The translations under genes and the position numbers were made by a program. This document shows positions 25,471 through 34,889 of a DNA stretch of 64,000 bases, in pieces. Position 1 is the first letter of the stretch; every line of letters begins with the position of its first letter. The notes under the pieces were generated by a model. It was not told the origin of the DNA, did no database searches, and worked only from the letters and a program-made list of their open reading frames with translations. Source of the stretch: Paenibacillus zeirhizosphaerae (GTDB lineage Bacteria; Bacillota; Bacilli; Paenibacillales; Paenibacillaceae); the NCBI RefSeq assembly GCF_030705605.1, contig NZ_JAPCKK010000031.1, positions 62,001 to 126,000 of the forward strand, read 5' to 3'.

Positions 25471-26814
25471 TTATACTGCACCTGCTACACTTGACGAAAG
25501 GCCGTTCAGCCCACTCATACGCGGTCTGCCAACCGAATAATATTCTAATCCAGATTCGGCAATCTGCCGTTCCGTGAATACATTGCGTCCGTCAATGAGA
25601 ATCGGCTTGCGCAGCACGGAGCCCAACATACGCAGGTCCACCTGCTTGTAGTGATCCCAGTCCGTCAGCAGGCAGACAGCATCGCAGCCAAGTGCCGCTT
25701 CCTCGGGTGTAGAGCACCACTGAATATGTTCGTGATTGAACTGCTCCCTGAATTTGTCCATCGCGATCGGGTCATGAACCTTGACGAACGCCCCTTCTTT
25801 GACCAAGGTTTCGACAATCTCAAGAGAAGGTGCCTCCCGGATATCATCCGTATTCGGTTTGAAGGACAAGCCCCACACACCTACGTGTATACCGTTTAAC
25901 TGCCCGAGGGATTCGCGCAGTTTGGAAATCATCATATAACGCTGATCGGAGTTCACATCAACAACGGATTTAAGCAGCTTGAACTCGTAATCCACGTTGC
26001 CCGCGATTTGAATGAGCGCATTCGTATCCTTCGGAAAGCACGAACCGCCATATCCGATTCCCGCCTGCAGGAAGGAAGAGCCAATGCGTTTGTCCATGCC
26101 CATTCCTGCCGCTACATTCGTAACGTCCGCGCCTACCTTTTCGCAAATATTTGCGATCTCGTTAATAAAAGAAATTTTAGTAGCCAGAAATGCGTTGGAG
26201 GCATACTTGATCATCTCGGCGCTCCGGATATCCGTCACATAGATATTGTCCGTGAAATCCTGATGAAGCTCGACCATCGTCTCATGCAATGAAGGATTGT
26301 CAATGCCTATGATGATCCGGTCAGGGTGCAGCGTATCGCTGATCGCAGAGCCTTCACGCAGAAACTCGGGTGCAGATACGATATCAAATGACTGACGGGT
26401 ATATCTTGCTACAACCTCACGGATTTTTTCGTTCGTTCCGACAGGCACGGTGCTCTTGGTCATAATGATCTTGTAGCCATTCATAGCCGCACCTACATCA
26501 GCCGCAGCCTGTTCAATATACTGCAGATTGGCTTCCCCGTTCGGCAGAGAAGGTGTCCCGACCGCCAGCAGAACAATGTCCGAGCGACGTACCGCATCAC
26601 TCAGATCAGAAGTGAACTCAAGCCGCTCTTCCCGAAGATTCTGCTCAATCAGCTCCTCGATGCCGGGTTCGTAAATCGGTGATTCGGCCCGTTTCAGCTT
26701 TTCAATTTTGTCCTCAGCCAGATCGACACAAATGACCTTGTTGCCCTTCAAAGCAAAACATACTCCAGATACCAAACCTACATATCCCGTTCCGATCACA
26801 GCCAGCTTCATCAT
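25471..26814 (-). CDS. ugd: UDP-glucose 6-dehydrogenase
   Basis: A 447-residue enzyme that oxidises UDP-glucose to UDP-glucuronate with two NAD+. The Rossmann motif VIGTGYVGLVSG is at 6-17, the second nucleotide-binding and active-site features include TKSTVPVGT (119-127), APEFLREGSA (148-157) and the catalytic Cys259 in GGSCFPKD. The C-terminal UDP-binding domain has GLSFKPNTDDIREAP. Length and motifs fit TuaD/Ugd. The start overlaps the stop of the upstream GT4 gene. With GalU it feeds glucuronic acid into the polymer. Confidence 0.95.
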   Translation of the reverse strand: MMKLAVIGTGYVGLVSGVCFALKGNKVICVDLAEDKIEKLKRAESPIYEPGIEELIEQNLREERLEFTSDLSDAVRRSDIVLLAVGTPSLPNGEANLQYIEQAAADVGAAMNGYKIIMTKSTVPVGTNEKIREVVARYTRQSFDIVSAPEFLREGSAISDTLHPDRIIIGIDNPSLHETMVELHQDFTDNIYVTDIRSAEMIKYASNAFLATKISFINEIANICEKVGADVTNVAAGMGMDKRIGSSFLQAGIGYGGSCFPKDTNALIQIAGNVDYEFKLLKSVVDVNSDQRYMMISKLRESLGQLNGIHVGVWGLSFKPNTDDIREAPSLEIVETLVKEGAFVKVHDPIAMDKFREQFNHEHIQWCSTPEEAALGCDAVCLLTDWDHYKQVDLRMLGSVLRKPILIDGRNVFTERQIAESGLEYYSVGRPRMSGLNGLSSSVAGAV

Positions 26815-27920
26815 GGCTTCAGTCCCCCTTTAAGAAAGTTCACATAGGCTTGCTCCACATACTTTTTGAACTGCTCCTTGAACGTGTTTTCGTCAAATTT
26901 ACGTGCATGCTGAGTGATATCGTCCACGTTCCATTGATGATTTTCCACTGCCTCCACCGCTGCCAGCACATCCTCCACTTCATGCCTGTGGAAGAAAACA
27001 CCGTTCAGATAAGGCACGATCGTGTCGAGCGCCCCGCCTCCCTGAAAGGCAATGACCGGCCGACCGGCTGCGTTGGCCTCCAGCGGGGTGATGCCGAAGT
27101 CCTCTATTCCCGGGAATACAAGTGCCCGGCACTCGGCCATCAGCTTATTGACTTCGCCATCTTCCAGCCTGCCAAGAAATTGAACATTGGATTTGGCCAT
27201 GCCTTCAAGCCTCTTCCGGTCAGGTCCTTCACCAACAATAAGCAGCTTCAAGCCATTCCGGTTGAAGGCCTCGATGGCCAGATCGATCCTTTTATATGAA
27301 ATGAGACGGGATACGATCAGATAGTAATCTCCAATTTGGGTGGACCTCTCAAAGCGGGATGTATTAATCGGCGGGAAAATAACATCCGCATCCCGGTGAT
27401 AGTACGACTGGATACGCCGCTTGACCACCGATGAGTTGGCAACGAACTGATTGACATTGCGGGACGTTTTCTGATCCCATGTTTTCAGGCGGTTCATATA
27501 AATTCTCAGCATGCTCTTGAACAGATTGGATCTGGACTGTCCAGCCATGTAAGTATCGTAATCCCATGCAAACCGCATCGGCGTATGACAGTAACAGATA
27601 TGAAAAGTATGCTTGGGTACCTGTATGCTCTTCATAAAAGCGCTGCTTGAACTCAATACGATGTCAAATTCCCTGAAGTCAAAGTCACGGATGGCAATGG
27701 GATACAGCGGCAGCACGCCCTTGAAATTGGCCTTCACTCCCGGAATGTTCTGCAGCCAGGAGGCCCTTATATCCGCATCCTTCAAATTGTTTGATAAGCG
27801 GCTGTCACTGAACACCGTCGTGAAGATAGGAGCATCAGGGTACATGCTATGGAATACTTCGACTACTCTTTCGGCTCCGCCCATTTGGATCAAATAATCA
27901 TGTGCTATCGCTATTTTCAT
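26811..27920 (-). CDS. GT4 family glycosyltransferase
   Basis: A 369-residue GT-B enzyme. The N-terminal domain begins KIAIAHDYLIQMGGAERV, and the nucleotide-sugar domain carries ISYKRIDLAIEAFNR, LLIVGEGPDRKRLE, FLGRLEDGEVNKLMAEC and the E-x7-E motif of PGIEDFGITPLEANAAGRPVIA. It resembles mannosyl- or glucosyltransferases of EPS clusters, but donor and linkage cannot be assigned. The ATG at 27920 (AAAGGATGG before it) is preferred over one at 27929. It overlaps ugd by 4 bases. Confidence 0.88.
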   Translation of the reverse strand: MKIAIAHDYLIQMGGAERVVEVFHSMYPDAPIFTTVFSDSRLSNNLKDADIRASWLQNIPGVKANFKGVLPLYPIAIRDFDFREFDIVLSSSSAFMKSIQVPKHTFHICYCHTPMRFAWDYDTYMAGQSRSNLFKSMLRIYMNRLKTWDQKTSRNVNQFVANSSVVKRRIQSYYHRDADVIFPPINTSRFERSTQIGDYYLIVSRLISYKRIDLAIEAFNRNGLKLLIVGEGPDRKRLEGMAKSNVQFLGRLEDGEVNKLMAECRALVFPGIEDFGITPLEANAAGRPVIAFQGGGALDTIVPYLNGVFFHRHEVEDVLAAVEAVENHQWNVDDITQHARKFDENTFKEQFKKYVEQAYVNFLKGGLKP

Positions 27921-27949
27921 CAGTACCATCCTTTTAAACGCAAGATCGT

Positions 27950-29098
27950 TTATACACCTGCCAGCAAACCTTTATAGTAACGAACGATATCCTTGACGGT
28001 ATTCTCAATAACGAAATTTTCCTTCACCCGAATCATCCCTTTCTGTCCCATTAGCTTCCGCTCCTCGGGATGCTCCAGCATCCAACGGATGGATTCGGCC
28101 AGCTTGGCAGGGTCGCCCGGTTGAATCAGCAGCCCTGTCTCGCCATGCACCACCGTCTCTGTCGGTCCTCCCTCATTGGAGGCAATGACTGGCAGACCGG
28201 CGGCCATCCCTTCAACAATGACCTGACCGAACGGTTCCGGTGTGATGGAAGTGTGAATCAGCAGGTCACAGCGTCTCATCAGGCCTTGAATATCATCGAC
28301 ATGCCCAAGTAGATTGACGTTTTTCAGTCCGTAACGCGTTATGGTCTCTTCCAACTGCCGTTTATAATCCTGTTCACCGAACAGCGCATCCCCGGCAAGC
28401 CAGAACTTGACCCGAGCATCCTCCTTAAAGGAGCGCGCCGCCTCCAGCAAAATGTGCTGTCCTTTCCAATTGGCCAGCCGACCGACCAGGACCACATTGA
28501 ATTCACTGGCGTCTTTGCCGGAGTCCGTTTCGCCTGCCGGACCTATCGTTTTGGCGAACGCCGAGTACACCACGAGCGTTTTTTTATTCGCAGGCAGTTC
28601 CAGTGCTCGGAGCGTGGACTTGGAGTTGGCAATCACGCCGTTTGGCAAAAAGCGTGACAGCAGGCGGATGCCCTTCGCCACAATCGGTTTGAGGTACGGT
28701 GGCCCGATATGATCCCGGATATGCCAGATAAGCGGGATTTTTGCCGATTTGGCGGCAACCGCCCCGTAGATGGCTGATTTTAGCGAATTCGTATGCACGC
28801 ACTGCACATTTTCCTGTTTTAATAGCGGAGCCAGACTTTTGCCGTACGACAGCATCTTGAGCGCAGCCGCCGGCGCCCCAAAGTTCACGGCATTTCGGTT
28901 CCGGTTGCGAATTGCTTCATCCATCGGCAGGATCCGGACGTCAATGCCTTTTTGGCGCAGCCGGTCAGCAAGATCTCCTTCTTCCGCCAAAATGACCAGT
29001 GGCTCAATGTGCTCGCCGATATGGGTCAAGATGTTGTACAATGCTACCTCACCGCCGCTCCATCTGGCGGTATGATCGATATATGCTACCTTCAGCAT
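27950..29098 (-). CDS. GT4 family glycosyltransferase
   Basis: A 382-residue GT-B glycosyltransferase starting LKVAYIDHTARWSGGEVALYN. The C-terminal half contains VVLVGRLANWKGQHILLEAA, the LLGHVDDIQGLMRRCDLLIHTSITPEPFGQVIVEGMAAGLPVIA block with the E-x7-E pair, and GGPTETVVHGETGLLIQPGD. The frame extends upstream to 29197, but the ATG at 29098 lies in the usual place, 7 bases inside the upstream gene's end, after AGAAAGG. The specificity is unknown; it is one of three consecutive GT4 enzymes. Confidence 0.88.
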   Translation of the reverse strand: MLKVAYIDHTARWSGGEVALYNILTHIGEHIEPLVILAEEGDLADRLRQKGIDVRILPMDEAIRNRNRNAVNFGAPAAALKMLSYGKSLAPLLKQENVQCVHTNSLKSAIYGAVAAKSAKIPLIWHIRDHIGPPYLKPIVAKGIRLLSRFLPNGVIANSKSTLRALELPANKKTLVVYSAFAKTIGPAGETDSGKDASEFNVVLVGRLANWKGQHILLEAARSFKEDARVKFWLAGDALFGEQDYKRQLEETITRYGLKNVNLLGHVDDIQGLMRRCDLLIHTSITPEPFGQVIVEGMAAGLPVIASNEGGPTETVVHGETGLLIQPGDPAKLAESIRWMLEHPEERKLMGQKGMIRVKENFVIENTVKDIVRYYKGLLAGV

Positions 29099-30282
29099 CC
29101 TGCCGCCGCCTTTCTGTTCACAACTTGATCGAATACATTCTCTACTTGCTCGGATACCCGTTCCCACGTATAGTTGGCCAGCACATGCTCCCGGCATTCG
29201 ACCTGCCCTGGCAATGAAGCCCTGTCGCTCAGAATCCGCAGCATCCCGTTCTTGATCGATTCACTGTCCGTGCCGCTGAACAGAAGCTCCGGCCGGAACT
29301 TGTTAAGTATCTCTTTACTGCCTCCGACCGGTGTCGCCATCACCGGCAAACCGGATGCCATGGCCTCGACCGTGATCAGTCCAAAGCCCTCCAATGCCTG
29401 TGTCGGCACGATGAACATATTCGAGGCCTGGTGGTACAATGGAAGCTCTTCATCGGAAACGTAGCCCAGCAGTTTTACCTGCCCTTCAAGCCCGTATTCC
29501 CTGATCTTCGCTTCCAGTTCGGAGCGGAGCGGACCCTTGCCTCCGATCAACAGGATATGATCCGGATGACGCTGGGCCACATGTCTCCAGGCTTCCAGCA
29601 GTTGAATCAAGCCCATCCGATTAACCAATCTGCGGACGGTCAGTATAATCGTAGCCTCCTGCGGCAGCTTCAGGCGCGTCCGCACCCGGCTGCGGTCTGT
29701 GGAAGGATGGAATCGCTCGACATCGGCCGCTCCTGGAATGATATGAATTTTCCTCATCGGAACTTTGTAATGCTCATGGAGAATGTCACGGAACGTCTCG
29801 CTGAGAACGATGAACTTGTCGGCCAGGCCGTAGGCTTTCATTTCAATGGATTTGGCCATTGTCGTTTTAAGCAGGTGCTTCAGCCCCTGACCTTCAATTT
29901 TCATTTCCTCCGTCCACGGACCATGGAAGGTCATGACGACCGGAATTCCGCGTTTTCTTGCTTCCAACGCCGGACCTACGCCGTAAGGGGCGAAGTGGGA
30001 ATACAGCACATCCATCGGCTGATGGTTGAAGAAATCGGCCGCATACCGCTGCATCAGATCCCTGCGTTTCCATAGTGAAAGATCTTTGCTTCCGATATTG
30101 TGAATCTTCATTCGATCGGGTGCCTGTGGCTTTTCCGCGCTGCAGATCAGTGCTTCCAACTGATTTCGTTTGGATAATTCTTCACATATGGATTTGAAGT
30201 ATGTGTTCAGACCTCCGGGTTGCAGTGACGGCCAGCTTAGACCCGTCGCTGCAATGCGGAATCCACCGTTACTGTACGACAT
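29092..30282 (-). CDS. GT4 family glycosyltransferase
   Basis: A 396-residue GT-B enzyme. The N-terminus (WPSLQPGGLNTYFKSICEELSKR) is the acceptor-side domain; ILTVRRLVNRMGLIQLLEAWR, LLIGGKGPLRSELEAKI, LLGYVSDEELPLYHQASNMFIVPTQALEGFGLITVEAMASGLPVMATPVGG are the donor-site motifs. ATG at 30282 follows GGGGGAAA, overlapping the upstream GT2 gene by 14 bases. Probably adds one sugar of the EPS repeat unit on the cytoplasmic face. Confidence 0.88.
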   Translation of the reverse strand: MSYSNGGFRIAATGLSWPSLQPGGLNTYFKSICEELSKRNQLEALICSAEKPQAPDRMKIHNIGSKDLSLWKRRDLMQRYAADFFNHQPMDVLYSHFAPYGVGPALEARKRGIPVVMTFHGPWTEEMKIEGQGLKHLLKTTMAKSIEMKAYGLADKFIVLSETFRDILHEHYKVPMRKIHIIPGAADVERFHPSTDRSRVRTRLKLPQEATIILTVRRLVNRMGLIQLLEAWRHVAQRHPDHILLIGGKGPLRSELEAKIREYGLEGQVKLLGYVSDEELPLYHQASNMFIVPTQALEGFGLITVEAMASGLPVMATPVGGSKEILNKFRPELLFSGTDSESIKNGMLRILSDRASLPGQVECREHVLANYTWERVSEQVENVFDQVVNRKAAAGC

Positions 30283-31108
30283 AACTGGTTTCCCCCTTTT
30301 TCTCGGCAGGCCCCTCTTCTGTGATCGTTACCTGCTTCTGCCTCCGGGTCAGCTCATAATGCTTGAAGCAAATGAGAAATTCATACATCACCCAGAAAAA
30401 AGAGACGGCAAAACCGGCAAGTCCTTTGCGGTACAGACCATGCACGAAATATTTCTGTACAAAACGGGCAGGCGGTCTGAACAGCAGGTTCGTAATCCGA
30501 AATGGTTTGCCCTTGTTAAATGCGGTTTGGGCCTCCAGATCCGTGTACTTATTAAATCTCATCACATGATCGCTGATGCTGCGGAAGCCGTAATGCCACA
30601 GCACACCGTTCAGCTTGATCGTATGCTCTCCTGCTACATCAGGCATCTCGTGGACCAGACTGTTTGTAATTCCGTAAATCTGGCGGTTATACAAACGAAC
30701 CAGAAATTCACCCCTATTCATCCATTTGCCGAGGAAGTCGCCAATCCGGAACACAGAATAAGCCTTGGCCGGATCATGCAGTGTCTCCTTGTGCTTAAGA
30801 ATGTCAGCCGCCATGTCTTCACTGACAACCTCATCCGTATCAATCAGAAAAATCCAATCATAGTTTGCGCGCTCTACGCCGAACGTCCGCTGTTTGGCAT
30901 AACCCGGCCAAGGATTCGTAAACACCTTGCAGCCCAAGGATTCGGATACCTCGACTGTATTATCCTTGCTGCCGCCGTCAATGACGACAATTTCATCCGC
31001 AAAGACTTTACAGGATTGTATGGCATTCGCAATTCTGACTGCGTCATCCTGAGCAATGATAACAACCGATATTCTGTTATCCGCCGGAACGCTCGACATA
31101 TGGTTCAT
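30269..31108 (-). CDS. GT2 family glycosyltransferase (WaaE/KdtX-like)
   Basis: A 279-residue GT-A enzyme. ISVVIIAQDDAVRIANAIQSC starts the nucleotide-binding fold; EIVVIDGGSKDNTVE and the metal-binding FLIDTDEVVSED motif follow (Asp-x-Asp near 95-97). The pattern FADEIVVIDGGSxDxT and the shorter C-terminal domain resemble the WaaE/KdtX subgroup. Membrane-associated C-terminal helices near 225-250 are likely. An AGGAGG lies 10 bases before the ATG. Exact donor and acceptor are unknown. Confidence 0.88.
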   Translation of the reverse strand: MNHMSSVPADNRISVVIIAQDDAVRIANAIQSCKVFADEIVVIDGGSKDNTVEVSESLGCKVFTNPWPGYAKQRTFGVERANYDWIFLIDTDEVVSEDMAADILKHKETLHDPAKAYSVFRIGDFLGKWMNRGEFLVRLYNRQIYGITNSLVHEMPDVAGEHTIKLNGVLWHYGFRSISDHVMRFNKYTDLEAQTAFNKGKPFRITNLLFRPPARFVQKYFVHGLYRKGLAGFAVSFFWVMYEFLICFKHYELTRRQKQVTITEEGPAEKKGETSYVVQ

Positions 31109-31129
31109 TAGGGGGTGCCTCCTTTTTTC

Positions 31130-32509
31130 TTAACCGTTCGCTGGGTTTCTCCGAATGTAGTTTGACATTGTTTTCCGGAGCCATTGAATGTCCTGCCTGG
31201 AGATAATCAATCTCGGTATTTTGGTTTTAAGTACAAATTTGACGTTGAACAGAATGCAGATGAATCTGAGAATTACCGATGACAGCATGGCTATGCCAGC
31301 CCCCGTGAGACCATATGCGGGTACAAGTATAATCAATAGCGGAACAACCAGAGCCAAGCCGAGTCCTTGAAGTATGGTAACAAGCTTAGGCTTGCCGAGC
31401 GCCATGAATGTCTGTGCGAGCACCATGGTCCCCCCTCCGATGGAAACCTCAAGTACCAGTAATCTAAAGACGGTAAGCGCCTCTTTAAATTCCGGTCCAT
31501 ACAGCAGAGTGAATACAAAGGGAGCAATCAGCATAAGTACGATCGCCGTCAGAATTGCCGCGGTCGAAGTAATGCGAAAGGCTCTGAACGTGATGGCGAT
31601 CGCGTCCTCTCTCTCCAGGCTTGATGCTTTCGGAAAAAGAACCACGATGATGGAATTTGCGAACACGCTGACCATCCGTGCTAGGCTGACCGCCACCGCA
31701 TACAAACCAAGTTCGGCGGGTGCCAACAGCGCGGCAATCAGAATCTGGTCGATATAGATGGAGACCTGCCCCATCAGATCATTGCCATAAGAGCCCATTC
31801 CATAGGAGAACAGGCGCTTGAAATGTAGCCAGCCGTTTTTAATTTTCGGACGATATTCACGAATAAGCCGCACGGTAACGACCACGTACACCGGCACCGA
31901 CGGAAGCAAATAAGCCAGTGCAGAGGTATAGGGACTTATGTAGCCGGTTATAATGAGCAGTCCCAATAGAGCAAGCGTGCTCAGCGGAACAATATAACGA
32001 AAAATATTGTATTGCCTATACTCGCCGCGCACCTGCATCATGGCGTTGTTAATTTGCGAGATGGCAATCACTGGGCACATCACCATGGATAGTTGCGCGA
32101 ACAAGACCACACTCGGACTGAAGGCATCCAGCCATAACGGAATGAGAAAAACCCCGACGGTTGACGCCAAGCCCCCGAATATAATGGCTAGCAGCAAAGC
32201 GATGCCATACAGGTTACCCGCGTCCTTTGGATTTTTCTTGGCGTTATAGATCAATGCCGAAGGAACCCCAAAGGTCATGCAGAAGGCAAGAAACTGCGAC
32301 CAATTGGTCATGGCTGCCTGTTCGCCGCGCCCAGTGGGTCCCAGGTAACGTGCTGTCAGGATACCTGTCAGCATATTCACAAGAAGGATTAGTATGCTGA
32401 AGAACATGGTTTTGACGGCGGCCGAGCTGTTGTCTTTGCTTCTGGCGAAACGCATAATTGTTCCGATAACTGTCCGAATTGGGTTGGACAGCGCTTGTAA
32501 ATACTGCAT
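31130..32509 (-). CDS. Wzx-type polysaccharide flippase
   Basis: A 459-residue polytopic membrane protein of the MOP/PST superfamily with about twelve to fourteen helices, and the family-typical GILTARYLGPTGRGEQAAMTNW start and late ILVPAYGLTGAGIAMLSSVILRF segment. Such proteins flip undecaprenyl-linked repeat units to the outside. The frame extends to 32563, but the ATG at 32509 follows AAGAAGGTGA and starts 8 bases after the upstream stop. It lies between polymerase and transferase genes, as expected for a Wzx/Wzy system. Confidence 0.9.
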   Translation of the reverse strand: MQYLQALSNPIRTVIGTIMRFARSKDNSSAAVKTMFFSILILLVNMLTGILTARYLGPTGRGEQAAMTNWSQFLAFCMTFGVPSALIYNAKKNPKDAGNLYGIALLLAIIFGGLASTVGVFLIPLWLDAFSPSVVLFAQLSMVMCPVIAISQINNAMMQVRGEYRQYNIFRYIVPLSTLALLGLLIITGYISPYTSALAYLLPSVPVYVVVTVRLIREYRPKIKNGWLHFKRLFSYGMGSYGNDLMGQVSIYIDQILIAALLAPAELGLYAVAVSLARMVSVFANSIIVVLFPKASSLEREDAIAITFRAFRITSTAAILTAIVLMLIAPFVFTLLYGPEFKEALTVFRLLVLEVSIGGGTMVLAQTFMALGKPKLVTILQGLGLALVVPLLIILVPAYGLTGAGIAMLSSVILRFICILFNVKFVLKTKIPRLIISRQDIQWLRKTMSNYIRRNPANG

Positions 32510-32516
32510 CCGAGAG

Positions 32517-33956
32517 TCACCTTCTTTCCGCCATAGCATCTTTGGCCCACAATCCAATCCCAATCAGCGTCCAGACCACATAACCTCTTAATCCGGGAAA
32601 GCCGTTATCAGAGATCAGATTGGCACACGCTCCCATCCATGCCGCAAAGCCCAGCCGTGCATAGGGTTGAAACGAATTTCGGGCGGTGATCCGTGAAATC
32701 AGCTTCTTCGCGAGCAAGAACAAACCTGCAAAGAAGAATATGGCACCCGGAACACCAAAGGTTAGGAAGACCGCGATAAATCCGTTGTCCATAATGCCCA
32801 TCTCACCGAGATCTCCACCATTATCCAGCTTCGTTCCTGTTCCCACACTGCCCAGTCCCTGACCGACCGGGTTGCCTATGACGGTCGGCAGCATCGTGTT
32901 CAGCAAATCCAGCCGATCATTGTACGACCGATCCTCCTCAATGGACGTCAGCGTTTCCATCCGTGCGACCAATCCTTCGGCGCCCGGGAGCTTGGGTACA
33001 ATGTATACAAGCAGCGCTCCCAGGATGACAAGCTGAAGGATCGTTTTCCATTTCCCTTTGGAGGAGGAAGTCAGAATATAAGCAAGCAGCATAACAAATA
33101 CCAGCAGCCATGCAGAACGCACAAGGGTGGTCATGAGGCAGACCAGCGTCAGCAGCACGCCGAACCAGCCCAAGGAACCACGCCAGCGCTTCTCCATCAG
33201 CATCGGCATCAGCGCCCCTGCCAAAAAAAAGGCGCAAGGCCCCGGAGAGTTCAAGGTAGAGAATACCCGGATCTCAAGCGGATAGGGCAGACCGATCGAA
33301 TTCATCTCCACATGATTCATCCAGAAGGCATCCCATGGCGGTACAGTCAGATACTGAATAATTCCATATAAGGATACTGCAACCGCAATATTGGCGTATG
33401 TGGTTAGAAGGCGGTCAATGTCTCTCACATCAAATGGCCGTACTGCGAAATAGGGCAGTATCATAAGCGGAATGATATAGTTTGCAAGATCGTAAGCAAA
33501 GCCCATTCCGTTCTTGGCGACACCGATCAGACTGCCATATCCCAGTGCCACTGCGAAATAAAGCGCTATTCTGGCCAGCGGTTGTTCCGCTTGATGGATA
33601 CCGCGCAGCACCGGAATCAAGATCATGGTGCTCGCCAGCAACGGCGCAATACTAAGCAGCGACACCGACTGGTATGTTCCTTCCATCCAGTCGGAGATCC
33701 GCCGAATTTCCGGGCCGATCGCCCACACCACAAGGGTGTAGGGAATCAAAGCCTTGGACTGGATGACTGCAAATATGAATGCCGGAAAAACCAAAGCGAG
33801 CACGATTGCACCCTGCTGGCTCATGGTCGGACTCATTTTAGCGCTGATAAAACCGATGATAAGCGGAAGTATGCAGGCTGCAGCTCCCATCACCAACAGC
33901 GAGAGGCTGCGTCTATTCCACATGACGAGATGTTGTAAACGTCCATCATTTCTCAT
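32517..33956 (-). CDS. Wzy-like polysaccharide polymerase (O-antigen ligase/polymerase family)
   Basis: A 479-residue membrane protein with about eleven or twelve helices and one large external loop (about 295-345, after LVFVMLLAYILTSSSKG) of the WaaL/Wzy_C type. The pattern of a long loop with conserved charged residues and late GQGLGSVGTG and DNGFIAVFLTFG motifs is usual for EPS polymerases. ATG at 33956 follows GGGAGG and overlaps the upstream 57-residue gene by 11 bases. A second Wzy-like protein is encoded at 34886-36232, which is unusual. Confidence 0.85.
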   Translation of the reverse strand: MRNDGRLQHLVMWNRRSLSLLVMGAAACILPLIIGFISAKMSPTMSQQGAIVLALVFPAFIFAVIQSKALIPYTLVVWAIGPEIRRISDWMEGTYQSVSLLSIAPLLASTMILIPVLRGIHQAEQPLARIALYFAVALGYGSLIGVAKNGMGFAYDLANYIIPLMILPYFAVRPFDVRDIDRLLTTYANIAVAVSLYGIIQYLTVPPWDAFWMNHVEMNSIGLPYPLEIRVFSTLNSPGPCAFFLAGALMPMLMEKRWRGSLGWFGVLLTLVCLMTTLVRSAWLLVFVMLLAYILTSSSKGKWKTILQLVILGALLVYIVPKLPGAEGLVARMETLTSIEEDRSYNDRLDLLNTMLPTVIGNPVGQGLGSVGTGTKLDNGGDLGEMGIMDNGFIAVFLTFGVPGAIFFFAGLFLLAKKLISRITARNSFQPYARLGFAAWMGACANLISDNGFPGLRGYVVWTLIGIGLWAKDAMAERR

Positions 33957-34119
33957 TGGAGGCCTCCCTTTCGGCTTCAGGCCCCTGCTTGCCGCCATCG
34001 ATGGTCAGCATGCCATATGGAATGGTTACTTCGGATAAATGATAGGTCAGCGGAATCTGATCCACCCGCTGGGACAGCGGCTGTTCGATGGACTGCTCAT
34101 CACGGGCGGAACAAGTCAT
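33946..34119 (-). CDS. Small unknown protein inside the EPS operon
   Basis: An unrecognised 57-residue protein. The ATG at 34119 overlaps the stop of the WecG-like gene as ATGA, an AAGGGGGGAAT site lies just upstream, and its stop overlaps the start of the downstream polymerase gene by 11 bases. Tight coupling at both ends argues for a real gene. The product is polar and charged (LTYHLSEVTIPYGMLTIDGG in the centre, an acidic-basic tail) with no signal peptide or membrane helix, so it would be a cytoplasmic accessory factor. Function unknown. Confidence 0.62.
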   Translation of the reverse strand: MTCSARDEQSIEQPLSQRVDQIPLTYHLSEVTIPYGMLTIDGGKQGPEAEREASNEK

Positions 34120-34889
34120 TCCGCATTCCCCCCCTTCAACCGGTTGCGTTTGAGCATTTCCTTGGCCAACAGAATCAAAAACTGCGAATCTTCGATCAGG
34201 TATCTTTTCCATAGACGCCGCGGCTCCTGCGACAGTCTCCAAAACCATTCAAATCCCGTTTTTTGCATAAAATCCGGAGCCCGCTTCACGGAGCCTGACA
34301 GGAAATCGAAGGTAGCCCCTACCCCGATGGATACCGGCGCGCGATAGGTTCCGTAATGCTGATAAATCCACTTTTCCTGCTTCGGTGCTCCGACACCGAC
34401 AAATACAATATCCGGGCGGGATTCAATGAGCATCTCCACAATCCGTTTGTTTTCCTCTTCGTTTTTCTCAAAACCGTAGGATGGGGAATAACAGCCGACA
34501 ATGTTCATTTTCGGGAAGGATTCCTGAAGATTGTGCATCGCCTTCTCAGGCACCCCTCGTGCGGAGCCGAGAAAAAAAAGTCTGTAATTCCTTTCCTCAA
34601 ATGCCTCACCGAGCTTATGAAACAGGTCCGAGCCGGATACTTTCTCCTTTAACGGTTTTCGCAGAAGCTTCGATGCCCATATAATCGGCATCCCGTCGGC
34701 GACGACTGCCCCAGCACCCGAGTAGACCCGCCGGAATTCATCATCCTTGCGGAGCTTAATCACATGATCCACGTTGCAGGTGAGAATGTAGGAATGATGC
34801 TGTGTCTGGATGGCTCTATCAATAAACTCAAGTAGATCATTAAAATCATAATTATCAAAATTGACATCAAACATGTTCACTCTGCTCAT
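34116..34889 (-). CDS. WecG/TagA/CpsF family glycosyltransferase (GT26)
   Basis: A 257-residue enzyme with the full family pattern: NCDHVIKLR-like TCNVDHVIKLRKDDEF, the DGMPIIWASKLL motif (Asp near 65), YRLFFLGSARGVPEKA, PDIVFVGVGAPKQEKWI and the C-terminal GVGATFDFLSGSVKRAPDFMQKTGFEWFWRLSQEPRRLWKRY. These membrane-associated enzymes add ManNAc, ManNAcA or glucose-type sugars to a prenyl-linked intermediate. It overlaps the upstream polymerase and the downstream small gene by 4 bases each. Confidence 0.93.
   Translation of the reverse strand: MSRVNMFDVNFDNYDFNDLLEFIDRAIQTQHHSYILTCNVDHVIKLRKDDEFRRVYSGAGAVVADGMPIIWASKLLRKPLKEKVSGSDLFHKLGEAFEERNYRLFFLGSARGVPEKAMHNLQESFPKMNIVGCYSPSYGFEKNEEENKRIVEMLIESRPDIVFVGVGAPKQEKWIYQHYGTYRAPVSIGVGATFDFLSGSVKRAPDFMQKTGFEWFWRLSQEPRRLWKRYLIEDSQFLILLAKEMLKRNRLKGGNAE

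Noticed and set aside
30170-31111. 313-codon open frame opposite two glycosyltransferase genes
   Set aside because: It spans two well-supported genes on the other strand and has no matching motifs.
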